From positions 42,366-106,365 of the forward strand of contig CACXUM010000010.1 in the NCBI GenBank assembly GCA_902770835.1: a stretch of 64,000 bases of DNA. The letters run 5' to 3'. The position numbers and the translations under genes are program-made. Shown piece after piece: positions 33,242 to 42,027 of this stretch (position 1 is its first letter; the number at the start of each line of letters is the position of its first letter). The notes under the pieces were generated by a model, which worked only from the letters and a program-made list of their open reading frames with translations, was not told where the DNA came from and ran no database searches. The DNA comes from an uncultured Bacteroidia bacterium (GTDB taxonomy: Bacteria > Bacteroidota > Bacteroidia > Bacteroidales > F082).

Positions 33242-34408
33242 ATGAAAAAAGTATTTGTAAGCGGTTGTTACGACCTTCTACACAGCGGTCACGTCGAGTT
33301 TTTCCGGCAAGCTGCCCAGTTTGGCGACCTTTATGTGGGCATAGGCTCCGATCAAACCATTTTGCACTACAAGAACCACAAAACCTTATACCCCGAACAA
33401 GAGCGCCTCTTTATGGTAAAAGCTATCCGTTATGTGAAGGATGCCTTCATCAATGACGGCGAAGGCGTGATGGACTTCATCGGCACAGTCGATCGTCTGA
33501 AACCCGACGTTTTTGTGGTCAACGAAGACGGTGCTTCGGAAGAAAAACGCCGTTTTTGCGAAGAGCGTGGCATTGAATATGTCGTTTTGCAACGCACCCC
33601 TTCGGAAGGCTTGGAAGCCCGCTCGTCGACCGCTTTGAAGAAAGACCTCTGCCAAATCCCCACCCGCTTGGACTTGGCCGGCACTTGGATCGACCAACCC
33701 TACGTTTCGTGTTTCGCACCGGGCTGGGCCATCACCATCTCTTTGGAACCGACTTTCGAGGTGCGCGAGCGTTGCGGCCTGTCCACCTCGACGCGCAATA
33801 TGATCCGCAAGATATGGCCGATGAAACTGCCCGATATGGACCCCGAAACCCTTGCCAAACTCGTTTTCTGCTTCGAGAACGACCCCGAGCGCAGCGACGG
33901 CATCATCAGCGGGGCGCAAGATTCTATCGGGATTTGCATGCCCGGTTTGGTCAGGCATTATTACGACAAACTCTATTGGCCTGTCAAATTCGAGACTTGC
34001 CAAGACGACGCCGTTTTGGATTGGCTTGAAAACCACCTCGTTATGATTCCTATGGAACCACGAAAGCCAAGGTGTTCGGTGGTGGAAGGCAAAGACATCA
34101 CCGAACCGAAAGTCAAAGCCTTGGCCAAGGCCGCCGCCGACTGTTGGAACGCCATTTTGAACATGGATTTGACGGCTTTTGCGACGGCTTACAAAGCCTC
34201 GTTCAACGCCCAAACTGCCATGTTCCCCGCCATGATTCAAGGCTCTGTGCAAGATTATATCGACCAATATTCCGCTATGGACGATGTTTTGGCTTGGAAA
34301 ATGCCAGGAGCTGGTGGCGGGGGCTATTTAGCCTGTGTGGTCAAGGATGCCTTTGCTTTCAAGAACAATCATCCCGAAGCTATCACCCTAACAATCAGAA
34401 GAAAATGA
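33242..34408 (+). CDS. Nucleotidyltransferase-GHMP kinase fusion
   Basis: A 388-residue two-domain protein. Residues 1-130 are a cytidylyltransferase-like (HIGH superfamily) domain: VFVSGCYDLLHSGHVEFFRQAAQFGDLYVGIGSD with the HSGH motif, and later EARSSTALKK. Residues about 138-388 are GHMP-kinase-like: IPTRLDLAGTWID (motif 1), GLSTSTRNMI (motif 2 position), SGAQDSIGICMPG, and PGAGGGGYLACVV (motif 3). The kinase domain is short, about 250 residues. Both fucose kinase and fucose-1-phosphate guanylyltransferase steps are otherwise absent here, while fucP follows with an ATGA overlap. Sugar activation, possibly of fucose, is inferred. A heptose-type ligand is an alternative. Confidence 0.8.
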   Translation: MKKVFVSGCYDLLHSGHVEFFRQAAQFGDLYVGIGSDQTILHYKNHKTLYPEQERLFMVKAIRYVKDAFINDGEGVMDFIGTVDRLKPDVFVVNEDGASEEKRRFCEERGIEYVVLQRTPSEGLEARSSTALKKDLCQIPTRLDLAGTWIDQPYVSCFAPGWAITISLEPTFEVRERCGLSTSTRNMIRKIWPMKLPDMDPETLAKLVFCFENDPERSDGIISGAQDSIGICMPGLVRHYYDKLYWPVKFETCQDDAVLDWLENHLVMIPMEPRKPRCSVVEGKDITEPKVKALAKAAADCWNAILNMDLTAFATAYKASFNAQTAMFPAMIQGSVQDYIDQYSAMDDVLAWKMPGAGGGGYLACVVKDAFAFKNNHPEAITLTIRRK

Positions 34409-35697
34409 ATAAAGTAGTAGAAAAAAAGTATTTGTTGGCCTTCGTGCTGGTGACTTGTTGCTTCGCCTTGTGGGGCTTCGCCAACGACATCACCAACCCC
34501 ATGGTGAAGGCCTTCTCGAAGATTTTCCGCATGAGCGTCACCGACGGCGCCTTGGTGCAGTTGGCCTTCTACGGCGGTTATTTTTGCATGGCCTTGCCCG
34601 CCGCGCTGTTTGTGCGAAAATACTCGTTCAAAGCGGGTCTGCTGATGGGCCTCGGTCTTTACGCCATTGGTGCCTTGATGTTCATTCCCGCCAAAGCGAC
34701 AGGCAACTATTACCCCTTCCTCATCGCCTATTTCGTGCTGACTTGCGGCCTCTCTTTCCTTGAAACGACGGCCAATCCCTACATCCTCTCAATGGGAAGC
34801 AAAGACACCGCCACACGCCGACTCAACCTCGCCCAAGCCTTCAATCCCATCGGCTCGTTGGCGGGCATGTTCGTAGCAATGAAGTTCATCCAAGCCAAAC
34901 TGAACCCGTTGAGCACCGAGGAACGCGCCTTGCTCAACGAAGACCAATTTGAGGCCATCAAAAGCGCCGACCTCTCCGTGTTGAGTCGTCCGTATGTCAT
35001 CATCGGGGCAGTGTTAGTGGTCTTTTTTGTGGTCATTTTGCTGTTGGTGAAAACCCAAACCAAGGCCGAAGAAACCCACGACCAGAAATTTGGCCCAACG
35101 GTGCGCCGACTTTGGCAAAACAAGCCTTACCGCTATGGCGTGGTTGCCCAGTTTTTCTATGTCGGCGTGCAAATCATGTGCTGGACTTTCATCATCCAAT
35201 ATGGTACGCGCGTCTTTATGAACGAAGGCATGACGGAGCAAGCCGCCGAGGTACTTTCGCAACGCTACAACATCGTGGCGATGGCCATCTTCTGCCTCAG
35301 TCGCTTCATCTGCACTTTCTTGCTGAAATACATTAGTCCGTCCAAGTTGCTGACTTATTTGGGCCTTGCGGGAGCGGTGCTCGTTTTGGGTGTCATCTTC
35401 ATTGACGGTCGCGCCGGGATGATTTGCCTCGTGGCGGTTTCGGCTTGCATGAGCCTGATGTTCCCGACCATTTACGGCATTGCCCTGACCGACACGGGCG
35501 ACGATGCCAAACTCGGTGCCGCTGGACTCATCATGGCCATTTTGGGCGGTTCAGTATTGCCTCCCATGCAGGCCCGCATCATCGATGGTGGCGGAATCGG
35601 GAGCATTTCTTCCGTGAATTTGAGTTTCGTTTTGCCGTTGGTTTGCTTCGTCGTCATCGTACTCTATGGAAAATTCATTACAAAACACGATAATTAA
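34405..35697 (+). CDS. fucP: L-fucose:H+ symporter permease
   Basis: A 430-residue major facilitator transporter with 12 helices. The conserved FucP opening is FVLVTCCFALWGFANDITNPMVKAFSKIFRMSVTDGALVQLAFYGGYF, and GLSFLETTANPYILSMG with RRLNLAQAFNPIGSLAG are signature segments. The ATG at 34405 lies inside the kinase-fusion stop. A longer upstream frame to 34072 is an out-of-frame reading of the kinase gene. It imports L-fucose from the gut lumen, linking this set to host-glycan use. A 63-bp palindrome follows the stop. Confidence 0.95.
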   Translation: MNKVVEKKYLLAFVLVTCCFALWGFANDITNPMVKAFSKIFRMSVTDGALVQLAFYGGYFCMALPAALFVRKYSFKAGLLMGLGLYAIGALMFIPAKATGNYYPFLIAYFVLTCGLSFLETTANPYILSMGSKDTATRRLNLAQAFNPIGSLAGMFVAMKFIQAKLNPLSTEERALLNEDQFEAIKSADLSVLSRPYVIIGAVLVVFFVVILLLVKTQTKAEETHDQKFGPTVRRLWQNKPYRYGVVAQFFYVGVQIMCWTFIIQYGTRVFMNEGMTEQAAEVLSQRYNIVAMAIFCLSRFICTFLLKYISPSKLLTYLGLAGAVLVLGVIFIDGRAGMICLVAVSACMSLMFPTIYGIALTDTGDDAKLGAAGLIMAILGGSVLPPMQARIIDGGGIGSISSVNLSFVLPLVCFVVIVLYGKFITKHDN

Positions 35698-35703
35698 TCT
35701 AAT

Positions 35704-35766
35704 GCAGAAATCGCAGAAACGCAAATTAATCGACCGGCTGGCTTCCCATAATTCTGCGAGTTCTGC
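35704..35766. repeat. 63-bp palindromic element, copy 2
   Basis: Arms GCAGAAATCGCAGAA (35704-35718) and TTCTGCGAGTTCTGC (35752-35766) pair with one mismatch. It has the same total length as copy 1 at 2194-2256 and shares GCTTCCCATAATTCTGCGA; the loop sequences differ. Confidence 0.7.
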
Positions 35767-35785
35767 GTGAAAAAAATATCTCATT

Positions 35786-36109
35786 ATGAAACGTTATTGC
35801 CAAACCCTTGAACTCGTCAACGACCCTGAACTCATCGAGAAATACTGTGAACTCCATGCCCATGTGTGGCCTGAAATCATCGAAGGACAAAGAGCCGTCG
35901 GCATCCTTGATATGCAGATTTATCGTTTTGAAAATCATGTCTTTATGATATGCGATACGGTCGATGATTTCGACTGGGAAAAAGATATGGCCCGACTTGC
36001 AAAATTGCCTCGTCAGGCCGAGTGGGAAGCCAATGTTGCGCAGTGCCAAGGTGCCGACCCCAACCTGCCTTCGACGGGCAAATGGAAATTAATGGAAAAA
36101 ATATTTTGA
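35786..36109 (+). CDS. L-rhamnose/L-fucose mutarotase family protein (DUF718)
   Basis: A 107-residue protein of the RhaM/DUF718 family: KRYCQTLELVNDPELIEKYCELHAHVWPEIIEGQRAVGILDMQIYRFENHVFMICDT, ending in W-rich WEANVAQC. Family members catalyse alpha/beta anomer exchange of 6-deoxy-sugars. Directly after fucP, L-fucose is the likely substrate; that is inference, since the family was named from rhamnose. The 88-bp gap before it contains the palindrome and GTGAAAAAAATATCTC. Confidence 0.88.
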   Translation: MKRYCQTLELVNDPELIEKYCELHAHVWPEIIEGQRAVGILDMQIYRFENHVFMICDTVDDFDWEKDMARLAKLPRQAEWEANVAQCQGADPNLPSTGKWKLMEKIF

Positions 36110-36129
36110 CAAGTAATCAAAAAAAGTAG

Positions 36130-36137
36130 TATTTTTG
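36130..36137 (+). promoter_or_regulatory. -7 box TATTTTTG for the CapD-type gene
   Basis: TATTTTTG ends 25 bases before the ATG at 36163 and begins a new transcription unit after the fucose genes. Confidence 0.6.
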
Positions 36138-36162
36138 GCGGTTTAATGTAAAACATAGGCCT

Positions 36163-38076
36163 ATGTATAAATTGATTACTCAATTCTGCAATTTCATATT
36201 CGGAAAGCACAAGAACAACACCTTACCTCGCGTTTGGATTTTGGCGGTGGATATGCTTATCGTTATAATTGCCTATATTGGGGCTCTCTTGATGCTTTAT
36301 TTTCAAGACATTAAGGCATCGGGGTTCGATTGGAGCCGCATTTGGATTGTGCCGATTGCCTATCTTGTCGCTTTCCTCATCTCCCGAACTTATGACGGAA
36401 TGTTGCGCTATTCGGGCTTCAACGACATCCGAAAACTCTTCTCCGCCTGCACATTCACAATGGCCTTTTTGATTATCACCAAATTGATTTTCACCCATGT
36501 TTCACCAAGATGGGCCGCAGAACTTTATCCCCGCTATGTGACCATTGTGTACCATTATCTCATCACTTTGGTGATAATGATTCTCATGCGCTTTACTATC
36601 AGGCGTTTGTATAACGAAGTTTACAAAAACACGGGCGACAAAATGAACGTCCTCGTGTATGGCGCGGGCGATGGTGGCACGATGCTTTTGAGAACTTTGA
36701 GCCAAGATACTAACTCCAAATTCAAAATCAAGGCTTTTGTTGACGACGACCCCAAACGCGCCAAGTCGCAAATCAACACTATCAAAGTGTATTCGCCACA
36801 AACGGCCTTGACACCCGAATTCATTGAGAAATACAGTATCGATGTGATGATTGTGGCCATCCCCAGCCTTAGCGAAGAACGCAAAAAGGAAATCATCGAA
36901 AAAGGACTGGCACTCAACCTGGTGGTGAAATCCATCCCCTCTTTCGACAAATGGGTGGATGGCAAAATTTCGACCAACCAAATCCAAGACATCAAGATTG
37001 AGGACCTGCTGGGGCGCAAGCCTATCCAACTCAGCAACCAAAACGTGAGCCGGGAAATCATGGGCAAGGTGGTGCTTGTGACGGGTGCGGCAGGCTCCAT
37101 CGGAAGCGAGATTTGCCGTCAGGTGATGCACTATAGTCCGGCCAAACTCATTATGCTCGACCAAGCCGAGTCGCCGATGTACGACTTCCAGTTTGAGATG
37201 AACAATACGCCCGATTTCAAGTTGGTGCGCGACAAGATGGCTTTCGTCATCACCAACGTGAAAGACCCCGTGCGCATGAGGGAGGTTTTTGAGGAATTTC
37301 GCCCGCAAATCGTGTATCACGCCGCCGCCTACAAGCATGTGCCGTTTATGGAAGAAAACGCTTATGAGGCCGTGTTTGTCAATGTGTTCGGCACCAAACT
37401 CGTGGCCGACCTTGCCGTGGAATTTGGCGCAGAGAAGTTCGTGATGATTTCTACCGACAAGGCCGTCAACCCAACCAATGTGATGGGTGCCACCAAGCGC
37501 ATCGCGGAGATTTACACGCAAAGCCGCAAGTGCAACACCAAGTTCATTACCACACGCTTCGGTAATGTGTTGGGCAGCAATGGTTCCGTTGTGCCATTGT
37601 TCCGCAAGCAGATCGCCCAAGGCGGCCCAATTACCGTGACCGACCGCCGCATTACGCGCTTCTTTATGACGATTCCCGAAGCCTGCAGCCTTGTGCTTGA
37701 GGCTGGTTCCATCGGCGAAGGCGGCGACATATTCGTCTTCGACATGGGCGAAAAGGTCAAGATTTGGGATTTGGCCGAAAAGATGCGTAAATTATCACAT
37801 CATCCTGAAATTGAGATTATTGAGACAGGATTGCGCCCAGGCGAAAAACTCTACGAGGAAGTCTTGGCCAACGAGGAAAACACCATAAAGACTGACAATG
37901 AGAAGATTATGCACGCCGTGGTACGCAAATACGAGGCCGCCAATGTGGACAAGATGCTCGAAAAACTCCACACCGAACTCGAAACCTGCGACCCAATGAA
38001 AATTGTTGCCCAGATGAAGGTCATCGTGCCAGAGTTCAAGAGCAACAACAGCATTTTCAGCCAGTTGGACAAATAA
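36163..38076 (+). CDS. Membrane NDP-sugar 4,6-dehydratase (CapD/WbpM family)
   Basis: A 637-residue protein. Four N-terminal transmembrane helices span about residues 20-150. A first Rossmann region has VLVYGAGDGGTMLLRTL, and a second, catalytic SDR domain begins VLVTGAAGSIGSEICRQV (about residue 304). YHAAAYKHVPFMEENAYEAV, MISTDKAVNPTNVMGATKRIAE and FGNVLGSNGSVVPLFRKQI complete the family signature. In this long class the usual active-site Tyr is replaced by Met in the M-x3-K segment (MGATK). It likely makes UDP-4-keto-6-deoxy-sugars, typically from UDP-GlcNAc, for surface glycans. The following oxidoreductase starts 6 bases later. Confidence 0.93.
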   Translation: MYKLITQFCNFIFGKHKNNTLPRVWILAVDMLIVIIAYIGALLMLYFQDIKASGFDWSRIWIVPIAYLVAFLISRTYDGMLRYSGFNDIRKLFSACTFTMAFLIITKLIFTHVSPRWAAELYPRYVTIVYHYLITLVIMILMRFTIRRLYNEVYKNTGDKMNVLVYGAGDGGTMLLRTLSQDTNSKFKIKAFVDDDPKRAKSQINTIKVYSPQTALTPEFIEKYSIDVMIVAIPSLSEERKKEIIEKGLALNLVVKSIPSFDKWVDGKISTNQIQDIKIEDLLGRKPIQLSNQNVSREIMGKVVLVTGAAGSIGSEICRQVMHYSPAKLIMLDQAESPMYDFQFEMNNTPDFKLVRDKMAFVITNVKDPVRMREVFEEFRPQIVYHAAAYKHVPFMEENAYEAVFVNVFGTKLVADLAVEFGAEKFVMISTDKAVNPTNVMGATKRIAEIYTQSRKCNTKFITTRFGNVLGSNGSVVPLFRKQIAQGGPITVTDRRITRFFMTIPEACSLVLEAGSIGEGGDIFVFDMGEKVKIWDLAEKMRKLSHHPEIEIIETGLRPGEKLYEEVLANEENTIKTDNEKIMHAVVRKYEAANVDKMLEKLHTELETCDPMKIVAQMKVIVPEFKSNNSIFSQLDK

Positions 38077-38082
38077 CCTGAA

Positions 38083-41000
38083 ATGTTCACCATCCACACC
38101 GACCCTTTGCACCGCATTGCCTACGCCACCGATGCGTCGGCTTACCGTGAAGTGCCACAAGGCGTGGCCTTCCCTGAAAACGAACAGGATATTGTCTATT
38201 TGATTGAAACGGCGCGTGAATGCAAAACCCACCTCATTCCGAGGGCGGGTGGCACATCCATCGCTGGACAGGTGGTGGGTAGCGGCATTGTGGTCGACAT
38301 CAGCAAGCATTTCAAGAAGATTCTGGAAATCAACAAGGAAGAACGATGGGCAAGAGTGCAACCGGGGGTTGTCCTTGATGAACTGAACCTTGCTTTGGAG
38401 CCATACGAACTCTTTTTCAGCCCTGAGACTTCCACCAGCAACCGATGCTGCATTGGTGGAATGTTTGGCAACAATTCTTGCGGTTCCCATTCCTTGGTTT
38501 ATGGCAGCACCCGCCACCATGTGTTGGAAGCCCAAGGCGTGCTTTGCGATGGCAGTATTGAGGTATTCAAAACCTATACTATCAGAGAATTGGAAGAACG
38601 CTTCGGCAACCGCTTCTGGGAAACAGAATCCAATTTGTTAATCCAAAACATTTACACCCAACTCATCCGCTGGGCTTTGGATAAAAAAACCGTTCAACTA
38701 ATTGAGGAAAACTATCCTGACAAGAGCCTGCGCCGTCGCTCATGCGGCTACGCCATCGACGAAGTCATAGAAGACCTTCACAATACAGCCAAACCATTTG
38801 AAGAACGCACCATCAATCTCTGCAAAGTGTTGGCTGGAAGTGAGGGCACTTTGGCTTTCATTACCGAAATCAAAGTTGACCTTGACCCTTTGCCGCCCAA
38901 GGAGAAAATGGTGGTTTGCGCCCATTGCGATACGCTGCAAAAGAGTTTTTTGGGCAACCTTGTCGCTTTGAAATTCCATCCTGCCGCCGTTGAGTTGATG
39001 GATCGTAACATCTTGGAACTCAGCAAGGAAAATGTTGAACAACAGAAGAACCGCTTCTTCGTGCAAGGTGACCCCGCCGCCATCCTCATCATCGAACTGC
39101 GTGGCGAAACAAGGGCTGAAATCGATGCCCTCGCCGACCAGATGGAAAAAGCCTTGATGGAAAACGAGAAGCATTTAGTTTACGCTTGTTCAAGGGTTTA
39201 CGGATCGGAAATCAGCAAGGTTTGGAGTTTGCGCAAGGCGGGTTTGGGTCTGCTTACGGGCATGAAAGGTGATGCCAAGCCCATCGGCGTGATTGAAGAC
39301 ACGGCTGTCGCGCCTGAAAAGTTGCCCGCATATATGGCCGACTTCGCACAAATGCTTGAAAACCTTGGCCTGAGTTGCGTCTATCACGCCCACATCAGCA
39401 CGGGCGAACTGCACCTGAGACCTATTATTAATATAAAGGAGTCGGAAGGTTTACGGAAATTCCGCGAAGTGGCATACCAAACCGCGCTGTTGGTCAAGAA
39501 ACACAAAGGCTCACTCAGTGGCGAGCATGGCGACGGTCGCTTGCGCGGAGAGTTCATCCAACTGATGTATGGCGACGAGGTTTATTCCTTGATGCAAGAC
39601 CTCAAGAAATGTTGGGACCCGCTGCAAGTCTTCAATTTGCACAAGATTGTGGACACGCTCCCTATGGACAGTATGTTGCGCTTCGAAGTCGGACAAAAAT
39701 ACGCCATCGAGAAGGAACTGGGCGGGGGCAAGACCTATTACAATTGGAAGGCCGCTTTCGACGAGTGCAAGGTGGAAGGCGCGACGGGTGCCAAAAACCA
39801 GCTCCACGCCCTGATGTGCAGCATCGAGCAATGCAATGGTGCTGGCGACTGCCGCAAGTCGAACTTGATTGGCGGCACGCTTTGTCCGGCCTTCAAGGTG
39901 AGCGGCGACGAAACCAAGGCCACTCGTGCCCGCGCCAATGTGCTACGTGAAATCCTGACAAGAGGTTGGGGAAGCGAGGCTTTCAACATTGTCGCAAATT
40001 GCGTCCCGCAATTTGACCCGAAATTCGAAAACGACAATGCTTCGACCTGCGAGACGCAGGCCGCGACAAGGAAAAGCATCTTGCTATCAAAAGAGTTGGC
40101 TGAAGTATTGGACAGTTGCTTGGCCTGCAAAGGCTGTCGCAGCGAGTGCCCGTCGAATGTCGACATGACGCGCTTGCGTTCTGAAATCTTGCAACAGAAA
40201 TACGATGTCAGCGGTATGCCTTTGCGTTCCTTCGCCGTGTCGCGAATGGCCACAGTGGAACAATTCGGGCATCTCGTTTGGCCTTTTTATAACCTTTTTG
40301 CCTCATGGAAGTTCTCTTCAATCATCATCAAGCAAATCATCAACTTTTCGACCGAGCGCGACATCCCGACTTTAAGTCGCGTAACCATGCGGACAGCGGT
40401 AAAAAGAGAATGTCGCAAACATAAAGGCCAGACCACAAAAGGCAAAGTCTATCTTTTCGCCGACGAGTTCACCAACTTCCAGGAAGCCGAGTTGGGCCTG
40501 ACTTTCGCCAAACTGCTTTTGCGCTTGGGCTACGAGGTGGAAATCCCGAAACATGTTGAAAGCGGTCGCGCGGCCATGTCGAAAGGCAACTTGAAATTGG
40601 CCAAAAAGTTTGCCTTAAAGAATGTCAATTTGTTGAAAGACAAGGTCTCGGAACAAATTCCTTTGGTCGGCATCGAGCCTTCATGCATCCTCAGTTTCCG
40701 CGACGAATACCCTGATTTAGTGCCTGCCGAACTGCGTCCACAAGCCCAACAATTGGGTCAAAATGCACTGCTTTTCGATGAGTTTATTATGCGTGAGGTG
40801 AAAGCAGGTTGCATCACCTCTACTGATTTCAAATCCGATGCTGTAGAAATTTGGCTTCATGGCCATTGCCACCAAAAGGCCTTGGTCGGGACGGAAAAGA
40901 CCGTCCAAGCCCTGAAATTGATTCAAAACGCTCAAATCCATGTCATTCCGAGTGGTTGTTGCGGCATGGCGGGTTCGTTTGGCTACGAAAAAGAGCATTA

Positions 41001-41187
41001 CCAAACCTCGTTGGCCATCGGTGAGATGGTGCTTTTCCCGACCGTCAGAAAAGCCGTAGCCAATGCCGACGGTATCATGCCGTGCATCGTTTCCGCGCCC
41101 GGCACCTCTTGCCGCCAGCAAATACTTGACGGAACGGGCATCCACGCCGTGCATCCCATTGAAATACTTTACCGTTGGGTGAAATAA
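38083..41187 (+). CDS. FAD-linked oxidoreductase with 4Fe-4S domain (D-lactate/glycolate dehydrogenase-like)
   Basis: A 1034-residue fusion. Residues about 15-250 are FAD_binding_4 (PRAGGTSIAGQVVGSGIVVDIS, NNSCGSHSLVYGSTRHHV). Residues about 250-560 are FAD-oxidase C-terminal, with SGEHGDGRLRGEF. The Fe-S part has CLACKGCRSECPSNVDM near 679-695. A C-terminal CCG domain contains HGHCHQKALVGTEKT and PSGCCGMAGSFGYEKEHY. These enzymes oxidise 2-hydroxyacids and pass electrons to quinone; the substrate is inferred. It is 6 bases downstream of the CapD-type gene, but a functional link is unlikely. LutB, 13 kb away, would fit the same lactate metabolism. Confidence 0.93.
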   Translation: MFTIHTDPLHRIAYATDASAYREVPQGVAFPENEQDIVYLIETARECKTHLIPRAGGTSIAGQVVGSGIVVDISKHFKKILEINKEERWARVQPGVVLDELNLALEPYELFFSPETSTSNRCCIGGMFGNNSCGSHSLVYGSTRHHVLEAQGVLCDGSIEVFKTYTIRELEERFGNRFWETESNLLIQNIYTQLIRWALDKKTVQLIEENYPDKSLRRRSCGYAIDEVIEDLHNTAKPFEERTINLCKVLAGSEGTLAFITEIKVDLDPLPPKEKMVVCAHCDTLQKSFLGNLVALKFHPAAVELMDRNILELSKENVEQQKNRFFVQGDPAAILIIELRGETRAEIDALADQMEKALMENEKHLVYACSRVYGSEISKVWSLRKAGLGLLTGMKGDAKPIGVIEDTAVAPEKLPAYMADFAQMLENLGLSCVYHAHISTGELHLRPIINIKESEGLRKFREVAYQTALLVKKHKGSLSGEHGDGRLRGEFIQLMYGDEVYSLMQDLKKCWDPLQVFNLHKIVDTLPMDSMLRFEVGQKYAIEKELGGGKTYYNWKAAFDECKVEGATGAKNQLHALMCSIEQCNGAGDCRKSNLIGGTLCPAFKVSGDETKATRARANVLREILTRGWGSEAFNIVANCVPQFDPKFENDNASTCETQAATRKSILLSKELAEVLDSCLACKGCRSECPSNVDMTRLRSEILQQKYDVSGMPLRSFAVSRMATVEQFGHLVWPFYNLFASWKFSSIIIKQIINFSTERDIPTLSRVTMRTAVKRECRKHKGQTTKGKVYLFADEFTNFQEAELGLTFAKLLLRLGYEVEIPKHVESGRAAMSKGNLKLAKKFALKNVNLLKDKVSEQIPLVGIEPSCILSFRDEYPDLVPAELRPQAQQLGQNALLFDEFIMREVKAGCITSTDFKSDAVEIWLHGHCHQKALVGTEKTVQALKLIQNAQIHVIPSGCCGMAGSFGYEKEHYQTSLAIGEMVLFPTVRKAVANADGIMPCIVSAPGTSCRQQILDGTGIHAVHPIEILYRWVK

Positions 41188-41219
41188 TCAATAAATCTTG
41201 GCGTTCTATGAAAAAGCAT

Positions 41220-41227
41220 TATCTTTG
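41220..41227 (+). promoter_or_regulatory. -7 box TATCTTTG for the DUF3298 lipoprotein gene
   Basis: TATCTTTG ends 27 bases before the ATG at 41255. Confidence 0.55.
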
Positions 41228-41254
41228 CAACATTGAACACAAAATTCATTCAAT

Positions 41255-42013
41255 ATGAGAAAAATACTCATTCCCATAGCGTTGCTCCTTCTGGCCGCCG
41301 TTGGCTGCAACCGAACCAAAACCACATCTAATGAAGTGGATATCAATTCTTTCACCTTGAGCGACAGCATTTTCATCGAAAGCGAATTCGGCGACGACTA
41401 CTCCCATTACACCATGAACATCGACTTGCCCGTCACCGACAACGATACCTTACGCCAAAATATCCTCAAATGGATACTTTCGGACAATACTGACGACTAT
41501 GAGGCTTATTTTCAAGAAGATATGAACCGTTTCTTCGCCGAGGAAGGCAACGAGCCTAATTCCTTCTTCGAAGGCAATTATTCCCTTTCCGAGCAAACCG
41601 ACCTGTATGTCACCTACATTGCGGAAGGCTATGCCTACACGGGCGGCGCGCATCCCTTGCCGTGGTACTATGGCATCACTTTCAGCAAAACGGACGGCAG
41701 CATCATGGGTTACGACCTTTTTGAAAACCCCGAACAATTGAAAGGTATTATCTCAAAAAGCATTGAAAAACAATACTTTGAGCCTAACAACACTGAGGAG
41801 GAAGAATACCTTTTCGAGCCTGACGAGACTTTCCAATTGCCCACCAACGAGCCATGGATTGAAACCGACAGCGTTGTGTTTTGTTATGGGCCATTCGAAA
41901 TTGCGCCATACGCGGCGGGAATGCCTTTGTGCAAAATCGCCATCGACGACCTGAAGCCTTATCTGAGCGAAAAAGGAAAATCTTTACTGCTCAATTCAAC
42001 AATTCAACAATAA
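41255..42013 (+). CDS. DUF3298-type lipoprotein
   Basis: A 252-residue lipoprotein with signal peptide MRKILIPIALLLLAAVGC (lipobox AVGC). The mature region, with DLYVTYIAEGYAYTGGAHPLPWYYGITFSKTDGSIMGYDLFE followed by an acidic segment and a C-terminal VVFCYGPFEIAPYAAGMPLCKIAIDDLKPYL, matches the DUF4163/DUF3298 (RsiV-like) fold. In RsiV that fold binds lysozyme, so binding of an external ligand is possible but unproven here. It lies 14 bases before manC and probably shares its promoter. Confidence 0.87.
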   Translation: MRKILIPIALLLLAAVGCNRTKTTSNEVDINSFTLSDSIFIESEFGDDYSHYTMNIDLPVTDNDTLRQNILKWILSDNTDDYEAYFQEDMNRFFAEEGNEPNSFFEGNYSLSEQTDLYVTYIAEGYAYTGGAHPLPWYYGITFSKTDGSIMGYDLFENPEQLKGIISKSIEKQYFEPNNTEEEEYLFEPDETFQLPTNEPWIETDSVVFCYGPFEIAPYAAGMPLCKIAIDDLKPYLSEKGKSLLLNSTIQQ

Positions 42014-42027
42014 TCAATCCAACAGAA

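Noticed and set aside
36502-37620. 372-residue minus-strand frame antisense to the CapD-type gene
   Set aside because: His/Val/Leu-rich shadow of a gene with full family motifs on the plus strand.
38536-39174. Frames antisense to the FAD/Fe-S oxidoreductase
   Set aside because: No promoter or recognisable domain; the plus-strand gene accounts for the sequence.
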